Below are positions 35,801-44,386 of a stretch of 64,000 nucleotides of DNA, in pieces (position 1 is the first letter of the stretch; each line of letters starts with the position of its first letter). The stretch comes from Ligilactobacillus agilis DSM 20509. GTDB taxonomy: Bacteria; Bacillota; Bacilli; Lactobacillales; Lactobacillaceae. A program made the translations under genes and the position numbers. The stretch is from positions 15,149 through 79,148 of the forward strand of contig NZ_AYYP01000072.1 of NCBI RefSeq assembly GCF_001436215.1, in the 5' to 3' direction. The notes beneath the pieces are model-generated. The model did not search any database and had not been told where the DNA came from. It saw only the letters and a program-made list of their open reading frames with translations.

Positions 35801-36580
35801 GCCCAGGATGAAACTTTGAACTTGCAGGGGCGGATTGACCGCTTAGACCTCGTAATCAGTGAGTTAAACCGCCATTACCTAAGTGTGGTTGACTACAAGT
35901 CCGGTAACACTGACCTTAAGTTAAAGGACTTTTTGACTAAGGCATTAAACGGCCTGTCGCTCCAACTGTTAACCTACCTAGCCGTTTTGCAAAAGGATAG
36001 CAACCAGGCTAAGCTAAAACAACGCCTATTAGAAATGGATCTTCCACCGGCAGAGCAGTTAGAGGTTGGAGCCACGACTTACCTCAACCTCTTTAGTGGC
36101 CGCTTGGCCTTTAAAGATTACCAACCGCTTTTGGAAAAGAAGAAGACCTTTGAAGACCTCTTTATGCAACAGTATCAATACAAGGGCTTATTTAGGTTGG
36201 AAGAAGATGCCGACTTTTTGTTGGCCTTAGACCAAAAATTAAAGGCTAAGCCGGCTAAGAGTTTGCCTTATAATATCAGTCACCAAAGTAGCGATAAATT
36301 TAAGGCCAACGGGAGCAGTCAGTTGCTAACCCTTGAGCAGTTGGAGCAGTTAGTGCAGCTAAACCTCCAAAAAATTGAACAGGCCAGACAAGAAATCTTT
36401 GGGGGCATTATCGACTTGAAGCCTTATAAGTTAGACAATCAAACCGATGGCTTGCTGTATTCTGATTACCTGCCAATCATGTTGTTTGATCCTATGGTTG
36501 GCAATGAATATCGTAAGATTAAAACCTTAAGTACGGAAGAAGTCTGGGCTCAAATCAAGCACGAACTGCAGAAAGGATAA
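32840..36580 (+). CDS. addB: ATP-dependent helicase/nuclease subunit B (AddB/RexB)
   Basis: AddB partners AddA to resect double-strand breaks and recognise Chi. The 1246-residue protein has the RexB N-terminal region (FILGGAEIDHEQAILEQLL), an inactive helicase core and a C-terminal RecB-like nuclease with GRIDRLDLVI, VVDYKSGN and LQLLTYL. In B. subtilis AddB the nuclease is stapled by four Fe-S cysteines, the first in a CPF motif. Here the equivalent reads YANPYEFFLKYGL and no cysteine group is seen, as in other RexB proteins of streptococci and lactobacilli. AAGGAAGTGAG precedes the start; the addA start follows the stop by three bases. Confidence 0.93.
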   Translation: MALGFILGGAEIDHEQAILEQLLAWQKQAPSENYFVIVPDHIKFETEVKVLEFLRQHYSSAKGLYAQTKTQVFSFSRLAWYFIKDQQSVQGRHLSQMGLTMLVQSILSRLDSLHVFAAEKNQVGFAQKLAQQLLELKQGGISPDDLDNLVANLPKDQAKSMDLRAKLTDMALVYRQFELELGDKYVESSKVLQSLNDYLLEADLSQTSFLISGFDQLSALELQLLKTLVKRAKEVRISLVLTKQGLEQASGDDNLFNRPKRLFTALTNWADKNHLPLAELSWPTVKRLSPDLERLGKYWQTSVSLKANKPAPLSSKESVSVVALANRIEEVRYVASQIRQEVAKGERRYRDYMVLAPDLADYENLIAPIFNQYQLPFYLDLSKGMGNHPLVEFLNALFTLAKHPNLYSYHDLMRLLKTELFIPQLYVSDANGQLVLKQDLATFRDELDWLENYLLRTGISSRKRFEADDFWLVERLPLKPNQSQAEHEAAQRKLLHNQNANLLKTQVAKLLASFSRALAKVKTNRDFARVLYQFLIKAGVDQSLATSQARAQKRFEEGKLNLVGINAQDATRPEQVWNTLCALLDEYVLALGDQDFSLSNFSEILNAGFKAAKYKQVPTTLDQVTVSKANLSQRRDRRVLFFLGASDQALPARFENNSLISEEERQLLASGDWLARDQFLAPGAEMAMADEPYQAYLSFLTAKDRLVFTYPQNDADGQLLACSPYVKRIMAAFGLKETDVGDRLAAFLGTPRTLLTDLLTQSRAAFQNQADLDSQWQAILVYELAVNQTLTLKLLNSLDYHNEILPNTKPSADGHKRLIKELLKELYRRGKNAALFGSVSRLESFYANPYEFFLKYGLQLEKRKEFMLSPADTGTYFHNLLDEFMRLIHADKTYLKRLTSREFDHYMKRAVTNVQQQAKEQEGYLFDASARLDFLRQQLESRAYQVGQAIWKQRQDQAIYTLETEATFGFQANAQLDGLVFPAGKGFAQDETLNLQGRIDRLDLVISELNRHYLSVVDYKSGNTDLKLKDFLTKALNGLSLQLLTYLAVLQKDSNQAKLKQRLLEMDLPPAEQLEVGATTYLNLFSGRLAFKDYQPLLEKKKTFEDLFMQQYQYKGLFRLEEDADFLLALDQKLKAKPAKSLPYNISHQSSDKFKANGSSQLLTLEQLEQLVQLNLQKIEQARQEIFGGIIDLKPYKLDNQTDGLLYSDYLPIMLFDPMVGNEYRKIKTLSTEEVWAQIKHELQKG

Positions 36581-36583
36581 GCG

Positions 36584-39500
36584 ATGGAAAGTAAATTTGA
36601 AGGATATGCAACCAAAAACCAAATTCAAGCGGTAAAAAGTGAGGCCCAAAATATCTTGGTCTCCGCCTCAGCTGGGTCGGGTAAGACAGCGGTTTTGGTT
36701 GAACGGATTTTATACCAAGTTATTGGTCATTACCTGGCTGATGACCAAGCAGACGACGAGAGCCTCTTAGGAGAAGTGGCTAACCTCTTGGTGGTAACCT
36801 TCACTAATAAGGCTGCCAAGCAAATGAAGGACCGGCTGGAAAAAGCCTTACGGGAGCGGTTAAGCCAGGTGCAGGCTGCCTCACTTCCCGCCCACAAAAA
36901 GCAGCGGGCCAGCCAGCATATTTTAAAGCAGCTGCGGACGTTGAATCTAGCGGATATTTCCACCATGGATGCCTTTTGTTCCCGCCTGCTTAAGCGCTAC
37001 TACTACGCCTTGGACCTGGATCCTAACTTTAGAATCTTAGCCGACCAGGCAGAAAGTCAGATGATCAAGGCCGACGTGTGGGAACGTGTTCGGGAACAGG
37101 CCTACGCTAAGATGGGGCAAGAACTGGCCCAAAAGCAGCCGAGTGCTTTTTTTGCTGTTTACCAAACCTTTAGTAACGGGAAGGGTGACGAGGCGTTAAC
37201 GGACGTAGTGATGAGCATCGATACTTACGCCAACGCCAGCGCCAACCCCGAAGCTTGGTTAGCTAACCTGGCTAAACTCTATCAATTCGATGCCCAGGCA
37301 GATTTGACCCAAAGTGATTTATGGCAAAATTATCTGGCACTTGATCTGAATAAGCGTCTGGCCAAGGTAAGTAGTGAGTTTACGGAGCTATTAACTGAGT
37401 TAACAGCTTTTCTTGAAGCCGCCAAACATTTTTGGCAAACCGACGTTTATGGACTCTACTATGAGGGCAAAGGGGCAGCTAAGGAAAAGAAATTTAGCGC
37501 CGATTTAGCTAAGCGGGAGCAAAAATTTGCCGACCTTTTAGCCGCTTATCAAGCTACCAGCCAGGCCTTAACCGCTTACCAAGCCCAGCTTACGACGGCT
37601 AATTATGACCAGTTACGAAGTGGACTTGACTTGAACTTTAGTTTTAAACCAATTTTGCGCCAGGCGGGCAAAACGGCGGGGGATTTTCCCGAAAGTTTAG
37701 CTGCCAAATGGAATCAAGTCAAGGCTAAGAAAGATGAGCTTAAAACAGAGGTAGCCAAGATTAAAGCCAGCTACTTTATTTATTCTCAGGCCGACTTCAA
37801 AGCAATCTTGACTAAAAGCCAGCTAATTATTGGCGAGCTAGCTAGGTTAACCACTGAATTTAGAAGTGAGTTTGCTAAGGAAAAGACTAGACGCCACCTC
37901 TTAGATTACAGTGACATGGAACACTTAGCCTTGAAGCTCTTAACTGGTAGCCAGCCAGAACAAGTTAGGATTCAAGCCGGAATCAAGGCCCACTATCAAG
38001 AGGTAATGGTCGATGAATACCAAGATACCAATGAATTGCAAGAAGCACTGTTAACGGCGATTGCTGCCAGTCCTAATAGTTCTTACTTTATGGTGGGAGA
38101 CGTTAAGCAATCGATTTACCGCTTTAGGCAGGCGGACCCAAGCTTGTTTATCAATAAGTATCAGACTTATCAAGCCGAGGCGGCTGCTGATGAGTTGATT
38201 ATTCTGCCCCAAAATTACCGGTCAGCCGCAAACGTTACGGGCTTTACCAACTTAATTTTTAGCCAGATTATGGATGCAAGCCTAGGTGAAATCGACTATG
38301 ACCAGGCAGCCCAATTAATTGCTGCTAACCAGGCTTATTCAAAAGAAACTAGCCAGGTACCAACGGAATTGCTCTTGTACGAAACTAAGCAAGACGAAAG
38401 TGCTAGTCCAGTTGTAAGCGACTTTGAACTCGATTCAAAAGAACAGGCTCAGGTGAATTTGATTGCCCATAAAATTCAGGAATTGGTGGGCCAGCAGGAA
38501 TTTTATAACCGGGACAGTGGGCGAACAGAAACCCTTACCTACAAGGACATTGCCATTTTGGCCTCAACCCACGCCCAGGGGACCTTGATTGCCGAAGAAT
38601 TTAAACGTTACGGCATTCCAGTTGAAGTCAGCGATACCGACAATTATTTCAAGACGACGGAAATCCAAATCATGCTGTCGCTCTTACGCATTATTGATAA
38701 CCCCCACCAAGATATCTACTTGGTGGCCACCCTTCGCTCGCCGCTTTATGGCTTTGACGAAAATGAGTTAGCCTATTTGCGGATTGTCACGAGGGGGAGC
38801 GATTTTTACGGGACGCTAGTGGGCTTTAAGCAAACCTATGAAAATGCTAAGGACCAACTATTTAGGTTTAAACTCGATAATGACTTTGCCTTTGAAGACC
38901 AGTTGGCTAAAAAGGTTAACCATTTTTTGACCGAGCTTGAAGCCTTTAGAAAATTAAGTCGCAGTAGTGAGTTGGCGCCTTTGATTTGGACAATTTACGA
39001 ACAGACTGGCTTTTTGGAATATGTGAGCGGAATGCCTGGGGGCCCTCAGCGGGTAGCCAACCTCCACGCCCTGTATGAACGAGCTAGCCAGTACGAAGAA
39101 ATCAGCTATAAGGGGATTTTCCAATTTCTCCGCTTCATCGAACAGATGCAAAAAAATGACCAGGATTTGGCTGAACTAGAGGTTAAGGCCGACGACAACG
39201 CGGTCTCTTTTATGACGATTCATAAGAGTAAGGGACTGGAATTTCCAGTTGTCTTTGTCATGGACCTTGGTCGGAGTTTTAACCTCGGTAGTGTGCAAAG
39301 AAATAATTACATTCTAGATGACAAACTAGGCTTGGGATTAGCCTTAGTTGATGAAAAGCAAAATGAGCAAGCGGACTTACCGGAAAGCTTAAACGTGACC
39401 AGCCCGACCCCAGTTTATGAACTGATTAAGGCCCGGCAGTTGAAGTTAGCTTTGGCCGAAGAGATGCGTAAACTTTACGTGGCCTTAACCCGGGCCGAAC

Positions 39501-40666
39501 AGCGGCTCTACTTGGTGGGACATGTTAAGGATGCGCAGGATGCCTTAGGCAAATGGCAACTGGCTAGCCAAAGTGATGGAAAGTTACTGGCAGAAGCTCA
39601 ACGGCTTAAGGGGCGGACTTACTTGGATTGGATTGGGGCGAGTCTAATGCGGATGCCTAACTTAGCCGACCGGATTAGCTTTGCGGGTAAACGGGAAGAA
39701 CAGCTCGACTTACCAACTCCTAGCCCAGTGTTAGCAGACTTTAAGGAGGTTAACTTCAAGCTTGAATTTTGGAACGAAGCAGAGCTCAGCCAAATTTTAG
39801 TAGCAAGTGACCAACCAAAAGTAGACCAAGAGCTTTCCTTAAATCAATGGCTAGCTAAGCAAACTGCTGCAGCAAGTCAAGCGCCCGCTAGTGTCAAACA
39901 GGTAGCCGACTTTACCTATCCGTATGAAGCCTTGACACAGACCACTGCCTACCAGGCGGTTACCGACATTAAGCGCTTGTTCGATGATCCAGACAACAGC
40001 TTAATGGAAAATATCGAGATTACAGATGTGACCGCGACGCGCCTTAACTACCGCCAAGCAGAACAAGGGCAGGCAAGCCTTAACCTTTACGGCCAGGCCA
40101 ACTTTAAGCAACCTGAATTCATGCAAACGGAAGTTAAGGTCAGTCCGGCTGCCGTAGGGACTGCGACCCACTTGGTTTTCCAAGAACTTGATTTAAGTCA
40201 GCCAGTTACTCTTGACGCCGTAGCAGCTACCATCGATAAATTGGTCCTAGCCAAGTTAATAACCACGGAAGTGGCTGCTTTAATCAATCAAAAAGCCATT
40301 GGGCGCTTTTATGAAAGTGACCTGGGGCAAGCGGTAATTGCAAATCGCGCTAGCCTTGAGCGGGAGCTGCCGTTTTCACTTCTTTACCCAGCGGGGCACT
40401 TATTTGAAGGAGTGGATCAAGCCAGCGCCGACCCCATCTTAATTCACGGGATTATCGACGGCTGCTTTGAAACTCCAGACGGGCAGCTAGTGATTTTTGA
40501 CTACAAAACCGATGCCATCAACGACTTCCAAACGCCTGAAAAGGTGGTGGCCCGTTACCGGGGTCAGTTAAACCTTTATAGCTTAGCCCTAGAAAGTATC
40601 AAGCACAAAAAAGTAACCCACCGCTACTTGTATCTAGTTGCTAGCGGTCAGGTAGTAGAAATTTAA
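36584..40666 (+). CDS. addA: ATP-dependent helicase/nuclease subunit A (AddA/RexA)
   Basis: AddA is the UvrD-like motor and nuclease of the AddAB recombination complex. The 1360-residue protein has Walker A SASAGSGKT with Lys34, VTFTNKAAKQMKDRL, VDEYQDTNELQ, GDVKQSIYRFRQADP, IHKSKGLEFPVVFV, LYVALTRAEQRLYL, and a C-terminal nuclease with HGIIDGCFE and LVIFDYKTD. Every helicase and nuclease motif is present. It is the last gene of sbcD-sbcC-addB-addA and ends in a strong terminator, after which the accessory island begins. Confidence 0.96.
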   Translation: MESKFEGYATKNQIQAVKSEAQNILVSASAGSGKTAVLVERILYQVIGHYLADDQADDESLLGEVANLLVVTFTNKAAKQMKDRLEKALRERLSQVQAASLPAHKKQRASQHILKQLRTLNLADISTMDAFCSRLLKRYYYALDLDPNFRILADQAESQMIKADVWERVREQAYAKMGQELAQKQPSAFFAVYQTFSNGKGDEALTDVVMSIDTYANASANPEAWLANLAKLYQFDAQADLTQSDLWQNYLALDLNKRLAKVSSEFTELLTELTAFLEAAKHFWQTDVYGLYYEGKGAAKEKKFSADLAKREQKFADLLAAYQATSQALTAYQAQLTTANYDQLRSGLDLNFSFKPILRQAGKTAGDFPESLAAKWNQVKAKKDELKTEVAKIKASYFIYSQADFKAILTKSQLIIGELARLTTEFRSEFAKEKTRRHLLDYSDMEHLALKLLTGSQPEQVRIQAGIKAHYQEVMVDEYQDTNELQEALLTAIAASPNSSYFMVGDVKQSIYRFRQADPSLFINKYQTYQAEAAADELIILPQNYRSAANVTGFTNLIFSQIMDASLGEIDYDQAAQLIAANQAYSKETSQVPTELLLYETKQDESASPVVSDFELDSKEQAQVNLIAHKIQELVGQQEFYNRDSGRTETLTYKDIAILASTHAQGTLIAEEFKRYGIPVEVSDTDNYFKTTEIQIMLSLLRIIDNPHQDIYLVATLRSPLYGFDENELAYLRIVTRGSDFYGTLVGFKQTYENAKDQLFRFKLDNDFAFEDQLAKKVNHFLTELEAFRKLSRSSELAPLIWTIYEQTGFLEYVSGMPGGPQRVANLHALYERASQYEEISYKGIFQFLRFIEQMQKNDQDLAELEVKADDNAVSFMTIHKSKGLEFPVVFVMDLGRSFNLGSVQRNNYILDDKLGLGLALVDEKQNEQADLPESLNVTSPTPVYELIKARQLKLALAEEMRKLYVALTRAEQRLYLVGHVKDAQDALGKWQLASQSDGKLLAEAQRLKGRTYLDWIGASLMRMPNLADRISFAGKREEQLDLPTPSPVLADFKEVNFKLEFWNEAELSQILVASDQPKVDQELSLNQWLAKQTAAASQAPASVKQVADFTYPYEALTQTTAYQAVTDIKRLFDDPDNSLMENIEITDVTATRLNYRQAEQGQASLNLYGQANFKQPEFMQTEVKVSPAAVGTATHLVFQELDLSQPVTLDAVAATIDKLVLAKLITTEVAALINQKAIGRFYESDLGQAVIANRASLERELPFSLLYPAGHLFEGVDQASADPILIHGIIDGCFETPDGQLVIFDYKTDAINDFQTPEKVVARYRGQLNLYSLALESIKHKKVTHRYLYLVASGQVVEI

Positions 40667-40670
40667 AGAA

Positions 40671-40711
40671 ACACCGCCGTTTAATCTTCAAATTAAGCGG
40701 CGGTGTTTTTA
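40671..40711 (+). terminator. Terminator of the addBA operon
   Basis: ACACCGCCG (40671-40679) pairs with CGGCGGTGT (40698-40706), extended by TTAAT/ATTAA, followed by a T run. Confidence 0.85.
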
Positions 40712-40805
40712 GTTAAGAACGAATTTAGGTCAGAAAAATAAAAATTGTAAACAACTTTTTTGGCTAAAGACAAGGTAGTCTTTAATCGTTGTTTGTTGCC
40801 ATTTT

Positions 40806-41170
40806 AAGGCAATTTCTTTTCTAAGCAAAAGCGCCTGGAATTGGTAGACCGTTTTAATAATGACCAAACTCAAGTCTTTTTAATTTTGCTTAAAGCAGGG
40901 GGGACAGGGTTGAACCTAGTTGGAGCTGATGTAGTTATCCACTATGATCCTTGGTGGAATCAGGCGGCGCAAAATCAAGCTACCGACCGGGCTCACCGAA
41001 TTGGTCAGGAGCATAAGGTGACGGTTTATAACTTGATAAGTAAGGGTACGATTGAAGAAAAGATTTTAGAGATGCAAAAAAATAAGCAACAACTAGCAAA
41101 TAATATCTTAGGTAATGACCGAGTAAATAGTTCTAACTTGAGTAAAGAAGATTTGCTAGGATTGCTATAA
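40806..41170 (+). pseudogene. C-terminal fragment of an SNF2-family helicase
   Basis: The frame is open from 40806, just after a TAA, and encodes about 120 residues that match only the end of SNF2/Swi2 ATPases: the helicase motif V region LLKAGGTGLNLVGADVV, motif VI ATDRAHRIGQEHKV, and the C-terminal GTIEEKILEMQKNK. The preceding 900 or so residues, including Walker A and DEAH, are absent. No start codon or ribosome binding site is present, except a TTG within. It is a decayed remnant at the edge of the island; upstream 40712-40805 holds nothing recognisable. Confidence 0.88.
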
Positions 41171-41218
41171 AAATTTGGCTGGATGAGGGTTAAGTTTGAA
41201 ATGACTTAGCTTTGGGCT

Positions 41219-41250
41219 GATGCTTGCCGTTTGGCAGGCATCTTTTTTTA
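41219..41250 (+). terminator. Terminator after the SNF2 remnant
   Basis: GATGCTTGCC pairs with GGCAGGCATC (one G-U) around a 4-base loop, followed by seven T. Confidence 0.85.
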
Positions 41251-41275
41251 TAAAATTTTTCTCATTTTGCATTAA

Positions 41276-41303
41276 TTGGCTAACTGCTTTGCGTATTTAA
41301 ATA
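41276..41303 (+). promoter_or_regulatory. Candidate promoter of the Rpn/CD-NTase fusion, shared with the second Rpn gene
   Basis: TTGGCT and TAAATA are separated by 16 bases, followed by GTGAAGGG. The second Rpn gene has TTGCTG-16-TATAAT followed by GAAGGG and shares TTTGCGTAT in the spacer, so the upstream regions are homologous. The -10 is weaker here. Confidence 0.45.
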
Positions 41304-41361
41304 GTGAAGGGAAAAATATTTCATTACCCTGCAGATTTTTATATAATAAGGAGGAAAGCTA

Positions 41362-42882
41362 ATGCTCTCACAAAAAGAAGCCCTTAGGCGCAAGTTTGCC
41401 CAGGCGGACTTTACTGATGACGTCATGTTTAGCTTAATAATGTCTCAGCCCGAAATTTGTAAGCGGTTCTTACAGGCGGTATTACCTGCCTATGATTTCG
41501 ACCACATTAAGGTGACGCCCCAAAAATATCTTAAAACTAGCTATGTTACCCGGGCGGGGCGTTTGGATTTACTATGCACCGATGAAAATGGGACACAATT
41601 TAATGTCGAGTTACAGATGGTAGATGAGCATAACCTAGCCAAGCGTTCGCGGTATTACCACGCCTTATTGGCTAACAACATGTTAGCTCCCGGCGAGGAT
41701 TATCAAAATCTAAAGGAAACCTACGTGATTTTCTTGTATGGCTTTGACCCCTTCGGCCTAGGTTGGGCGGTCACCGACTACCAAATGACCGCCAACCATG
41801 GCAAGCACATTTTGGGCGATGGAACTCATAAGCTTATTTTAAACGCTAAGGGGGATTGGCGCGAAGTCAATGACGAACTCAAAGGAATTTTTCAGTTAGT
41901 TTTTAAAGGAGATGGACAAGTTGTTGTAATCTCCTTTAGAGATGGAGTTATTGAATTAGTACCAGGGTTCGAACAATCTGATGGGAATTATAAATATCCA
42001 GATTCAAATAATGGAGGATCCTGGAAAATAACGAAACCTATTCCAGAGCAAGAAGAAACAACTAATATGAGTGATAAAACTAACAGCCATTATAAGTATT
42101 TAAGTCAGTTATTACGTAAGTGGAAAAATAATATAGGATTTAAATTTAAGGGCTTGTTAATTGATACAATGGTTAAGAAGTTTATTGATGCTGATGAGCA
42201 ACGAGAACAAATTTCTTTTTCTGATTATAGTGTTTTATTGGTAGATTTATTTGAATTTTTATCAAAAGAAGATGCTGAGAAAGCTTACTGGTTTGCCTTA
42301 GGTAGTAATCAACAAATATCTAATGATGATAATGGAAAGTTTATCAAGAAAGCGAAAAAAGCATATAACAAGTTAAAAGATATAGGAGATGAAGCTGAAT
42401 TAGAAAAAGAATATAGAAATTTATTTGGGAGTGATTTTGCTAAAGAAAGTGAATCTCTACAGAACAAAGCGCCTAATGAGGAATTTGTAGAGAAGAAGTT
42501 TATAATTGACATACGATATAATATGAAATTAGACTGTACAATTACACAAAATGGTTTTAGACCTAAGCGACTTAGAGATTTTTTGGCTAAACACTGGAAA
42601 TTAAAAATAAATAAAACGCTCGAATTTGAGGTAGTGAATAATGATATTCCCTCAGATTTATTGCCCAATGTGAAATGGTACTGGAAGGTTAGAAATGTTG
42701 GTATTGAAGCCAAAAAGCGAAATAAAGAACGAGGTCAAATATTTATAGATAGAAAAATTAGAAGAGAAGAGACAGATTTTGACGGGAATCATTATGTGGA
42801 ATGTTATGCTGTTGTTGATAATATTGTAATTGCGCGAGATAGAATTAGCGTTCCAATTAGTAAATTAACCGGGAAAGATTAA
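41362..42882 (+). CDS. In-frame fusion: Rpn-family nuclease domain + C-terminal CD-NTase (SMODS/AGS-C)
   Basis: Residues 1-180 are an Rpn (PD-(D/E)XK transposase-like) nuclease domain with FTDDVMF, Asp69 in GRLDLLC, and the VELQ motif (Glu83, Gln85). They match the second Rpn gene at 62255 closely up to KGIFQL. From residue 181 the sequence switches to a CBASS nucleotidyltransferase: DGQVVVISF, IELVPGF (Glu198, place of the third carboxylate), YPDSNNGGSWK, LRKWKNN, the SMODS helical half, and from about 376 an AGS-C sensor (WYWKVRNVG, RGQIFIDR, HYVECYAVV). The NTase core with GS and paired Asp is missing, so cyclase activity is not expected. The base composition drops sharply to AT-rich after the joint near 41905. 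AAGGAGGAAAG precedes the ATG. It could be a recombination scar or a working chimera. Confidence 0.85.
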   Translation: MLSQKEALRRKFAQADFTDDVMFSLIMSQPEICKRFLQAVLPAYDFDHIKVTPQKYLKTSYVTRAGRLDLLCTDENGTQFNVELQMVDEHNLAKRSRYYHALLANNMLAPGEDYQNLKETYVIFLYGFDPFGLGWAVTDYQMTANHGKHILGDGTHKLILNAKGDWREVNDELKGIFQLVFKGDGQVVVISFRDGVIELVPGFEQSDGNYKYPDSNNGGSWKITKPIPEQEETTNMSDKTNSHYKYLSQLLRKWKNNIGFKFKGLLIDTMVKKFIDADEQREQISFSDYSVLLVDLFEFLSKEDAEKAYWFALGSNQQISNDDNGKFIKKAKKAYNKLKDIGDEAELEKEYRNLFGSDFAKESESLQNKAPNEEFVEKKFIIDIRYNMKLDCTITQNGFRPKRLRDFLAKHWKLKINKTLEFEVVNNDIPSDLLPNVKWYWKVRNVGIEAKKRNKERGQIFIDRKIRREETDFDGNHYVECYAVVDNIVIARDRISVPISKLTGKD

Positions 42883-43507
42883 GCCCCTTGTTTTTATGCT
42901 ATTTTAATAAAAGAAAATCTTGGTAAGTTGGAGTTTTTAAAAGTAGTTAACTTATACGGCGACCATTTTTACTTGCTAAATCGTAGCTTAGAAGTTGGCG
43001 ATAAATCTATGAGCGGTATGATTAATTAATAACGTAACTAGTGATAGCGTCTTGTGTTTTTGCTAAGTATAGATGATTTAATTATACGAATTCTTTTAGG
43101 AAATAGATTTTTCGGTTCTAATACCAAAAGTAGCTATGCTTTGTAAAGGTAGGTATTCTTAGATAATTTGCTAATGATGGGAATTTTTTTTGACTCCAAA
43201 AGTAAATTGGGACAGATTTATTTACAAAACGGCCTAATGATAGCGATAACAGGCTGTGTTTGGAATTAGATGGCAAGTTGTAAGTGGCTCAGAATCATAG
43301 GTCAGACTGCACCGGTAATATTGCTTATGAAGCATTCTACACCTTACTATATCAACAATTTTATAGTATTTTTAGATAGAGGTAGTCTCTTTAAGAATGT
43401 ACGATAAGAAATAGACTTTTGATTATTTTTTATATAATACACGTTCTTTGTGAATCTATACGCAAACATAAGAAAGTAGCCTGTAAAATTTAGTTAATTA
43501 TTTGTCT
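42883..43507 (+). other. AT-rich non-coding stretch after the fusion gene
   Basis: About 625 bases hold no convincing gene. Directly after the fusion stop the same frame stays open for 45 codons (to a TAA near 43027) with peptide-like content (KLEFLKVVNLYGDHFYLLN) but no usable start; it may be the relic of a neighbour gene such as a lost CBASS effector, which I cannot identify. Short phrases resembling the sequence after the second Rpn gene (TGATAGCGTC at about 43039, TGATAGCG at about 43237) suggest shared ancestry of the 3' flanks. TATAAT occurs near 43432. Confidence 0.4.
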
Positions 43508-43537
43508 TAGCCAGAAAAGCCTATGCTTTTCTGGCTA
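43508..43537. terminator. Perfect inverted repeat, possible bidirectional terminator
   Basis: TAGCCAGAAAAGC and GCTTTTCTGGCTA form 13 base pairs with loop CTAT. T-rich sequence flanks it on both strands, between the fusion gene and the convergent helix-turn-helix gene. Confidence 0.55.
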
Positions 43538-43566
43538 AATTATTACTAGTTTAAAATTTTGAATAA

Positions 43567-44343
43567 TCATACTTCGCTAAAAGAAGCGGTTAAATCCGCT
43601 TCTTTTAGTAGGAGACTATTAAAGAAATTTACAATAGTGTTCTTTATTTCAACTATGAATTTGTTTAATAAGGGGTAAAAAAGCTTGGTAACGCCAAGCT
43701 TCTTTACCGCTAACTTACTTAGTTGAGAACTAGTAGAGGGACTGGAAGTAAAGCTAGTTTTAATATTATTAGGCTCAGTCTTAAAGTTAGTTTTAACAAC
43801 TCTGGATTCATTTCTATAGTCGGCTTTATTAGTGGTGGTGCTATTAGCAAATTCTTTATTAGCGTTTACTTTAAGAGGGGTGGAGATATTTGCTTGAGTA
43901 GGAGCTGATTTGGCCTGGGAGGCAAGGTTAGGGTTGTCTTTGAAGCCGGCTAAAAGTAGGGCGGTAAATTCGTCTGCAGGCAGGGGATTTCTGATGTAGT
44001 CGCGCTTAGATGAAACCGAGTTAGCGGTAACTTTTTTAGCTTCCTTAGTGCTTGGACTGACCTCAGGGGTAGGTGTTTTTTGATGAGGGGTAGCTGGCAA
44101 GATTTTAAGTAGGCGGGGGATGGCTTTGATGACCTTGACGAGGCCGTAGTCGATTAGGGCTTTGAACCAGTGGGAGGCGGTGCATAGGCTGACGTTATAA
44201 AGAGTGGCGATTTCTTGGTTAGATAGGGCGCAGAGGGCGTTTTCGTCCATGCGGGCGGTTAGTTCGCTGTAAAGTAGTTTTTCGTTGGCGGTGAGGTTGT
44301 GATCGTAGCGGATGGTAGCGTCTAAAGTAGTTTGTAAGTTCAT
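43567..44343 (-). CDS. Helix-turn-helix protein with low-complexity tail
   Basis: Residues 1-75 form a winged-helix-like domain (RYDHNLTANEKLLYSEL, SNQEIATLYNVSLCTASHWF, LIDYGLVKV). It resembles the N-terminus of phage and plasmid replication proteins and is clearly related to the 108-residue protein at 45613. Residues 80-220 are a Ser/Thr/Asn/Lys-rich linker of low complexity and the last 35 are hydrophobic and amphipathic. It probably binds DNA; a role in element replication or regulation is inferred. AAGGAGCATTTTTT precedes the ATG at 44343. The last codons contain a perfect 13-bp inverted repeat (43577-43608). Confidence 0.65.
   Translation of the reverse strand: MNLQTTLDATIRYDHNLTANEKLLYSELTARMDENALCALSNQEIATLYNVSLCTASHWFKALIDYGLVKVIKAIPRLLKILPATPHQKTPTPEVSPSTKEAKKVTANSVSSKRDYIRNPLPADEFTALLLAGFKDNPNLASQAKSAPTQANISTPLKVNANKEFANSTTTNKADYRNESRVVKTNFKTEPNNIKTSFTSSPSTSSQLSKLAVKKLGVTKLFYPLLNKFIVEIKNTIVNFFNSLLLKEADLTASFSEV
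43577..43608. repeat. Inverted repeat inside the 3' end of the helix-turn-helix gene
   Basis: CTAAAAGAAGCGG (43577-43589) and CCGCTTCTTTTAG (43596-43608) are perfect arms around a 6-base loop, spanning codons near the C-terminus. It could act as a terminator built into coding sequence. Confidence 0.7.
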
Positions 44344-44386
44344 AAAAAATGCTCCTTGCTGTAAAATTTCTGGACGAACTGGGCGA

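Noticed and set aside
42309-42713. 134-codon minus-strand ORF opposite the fusion gene
   Set aside because: It is antisense to the CD-NTase-derived part, whose domains are recognisable. Its length follows from the AT-rich codon usage of the plus strand.
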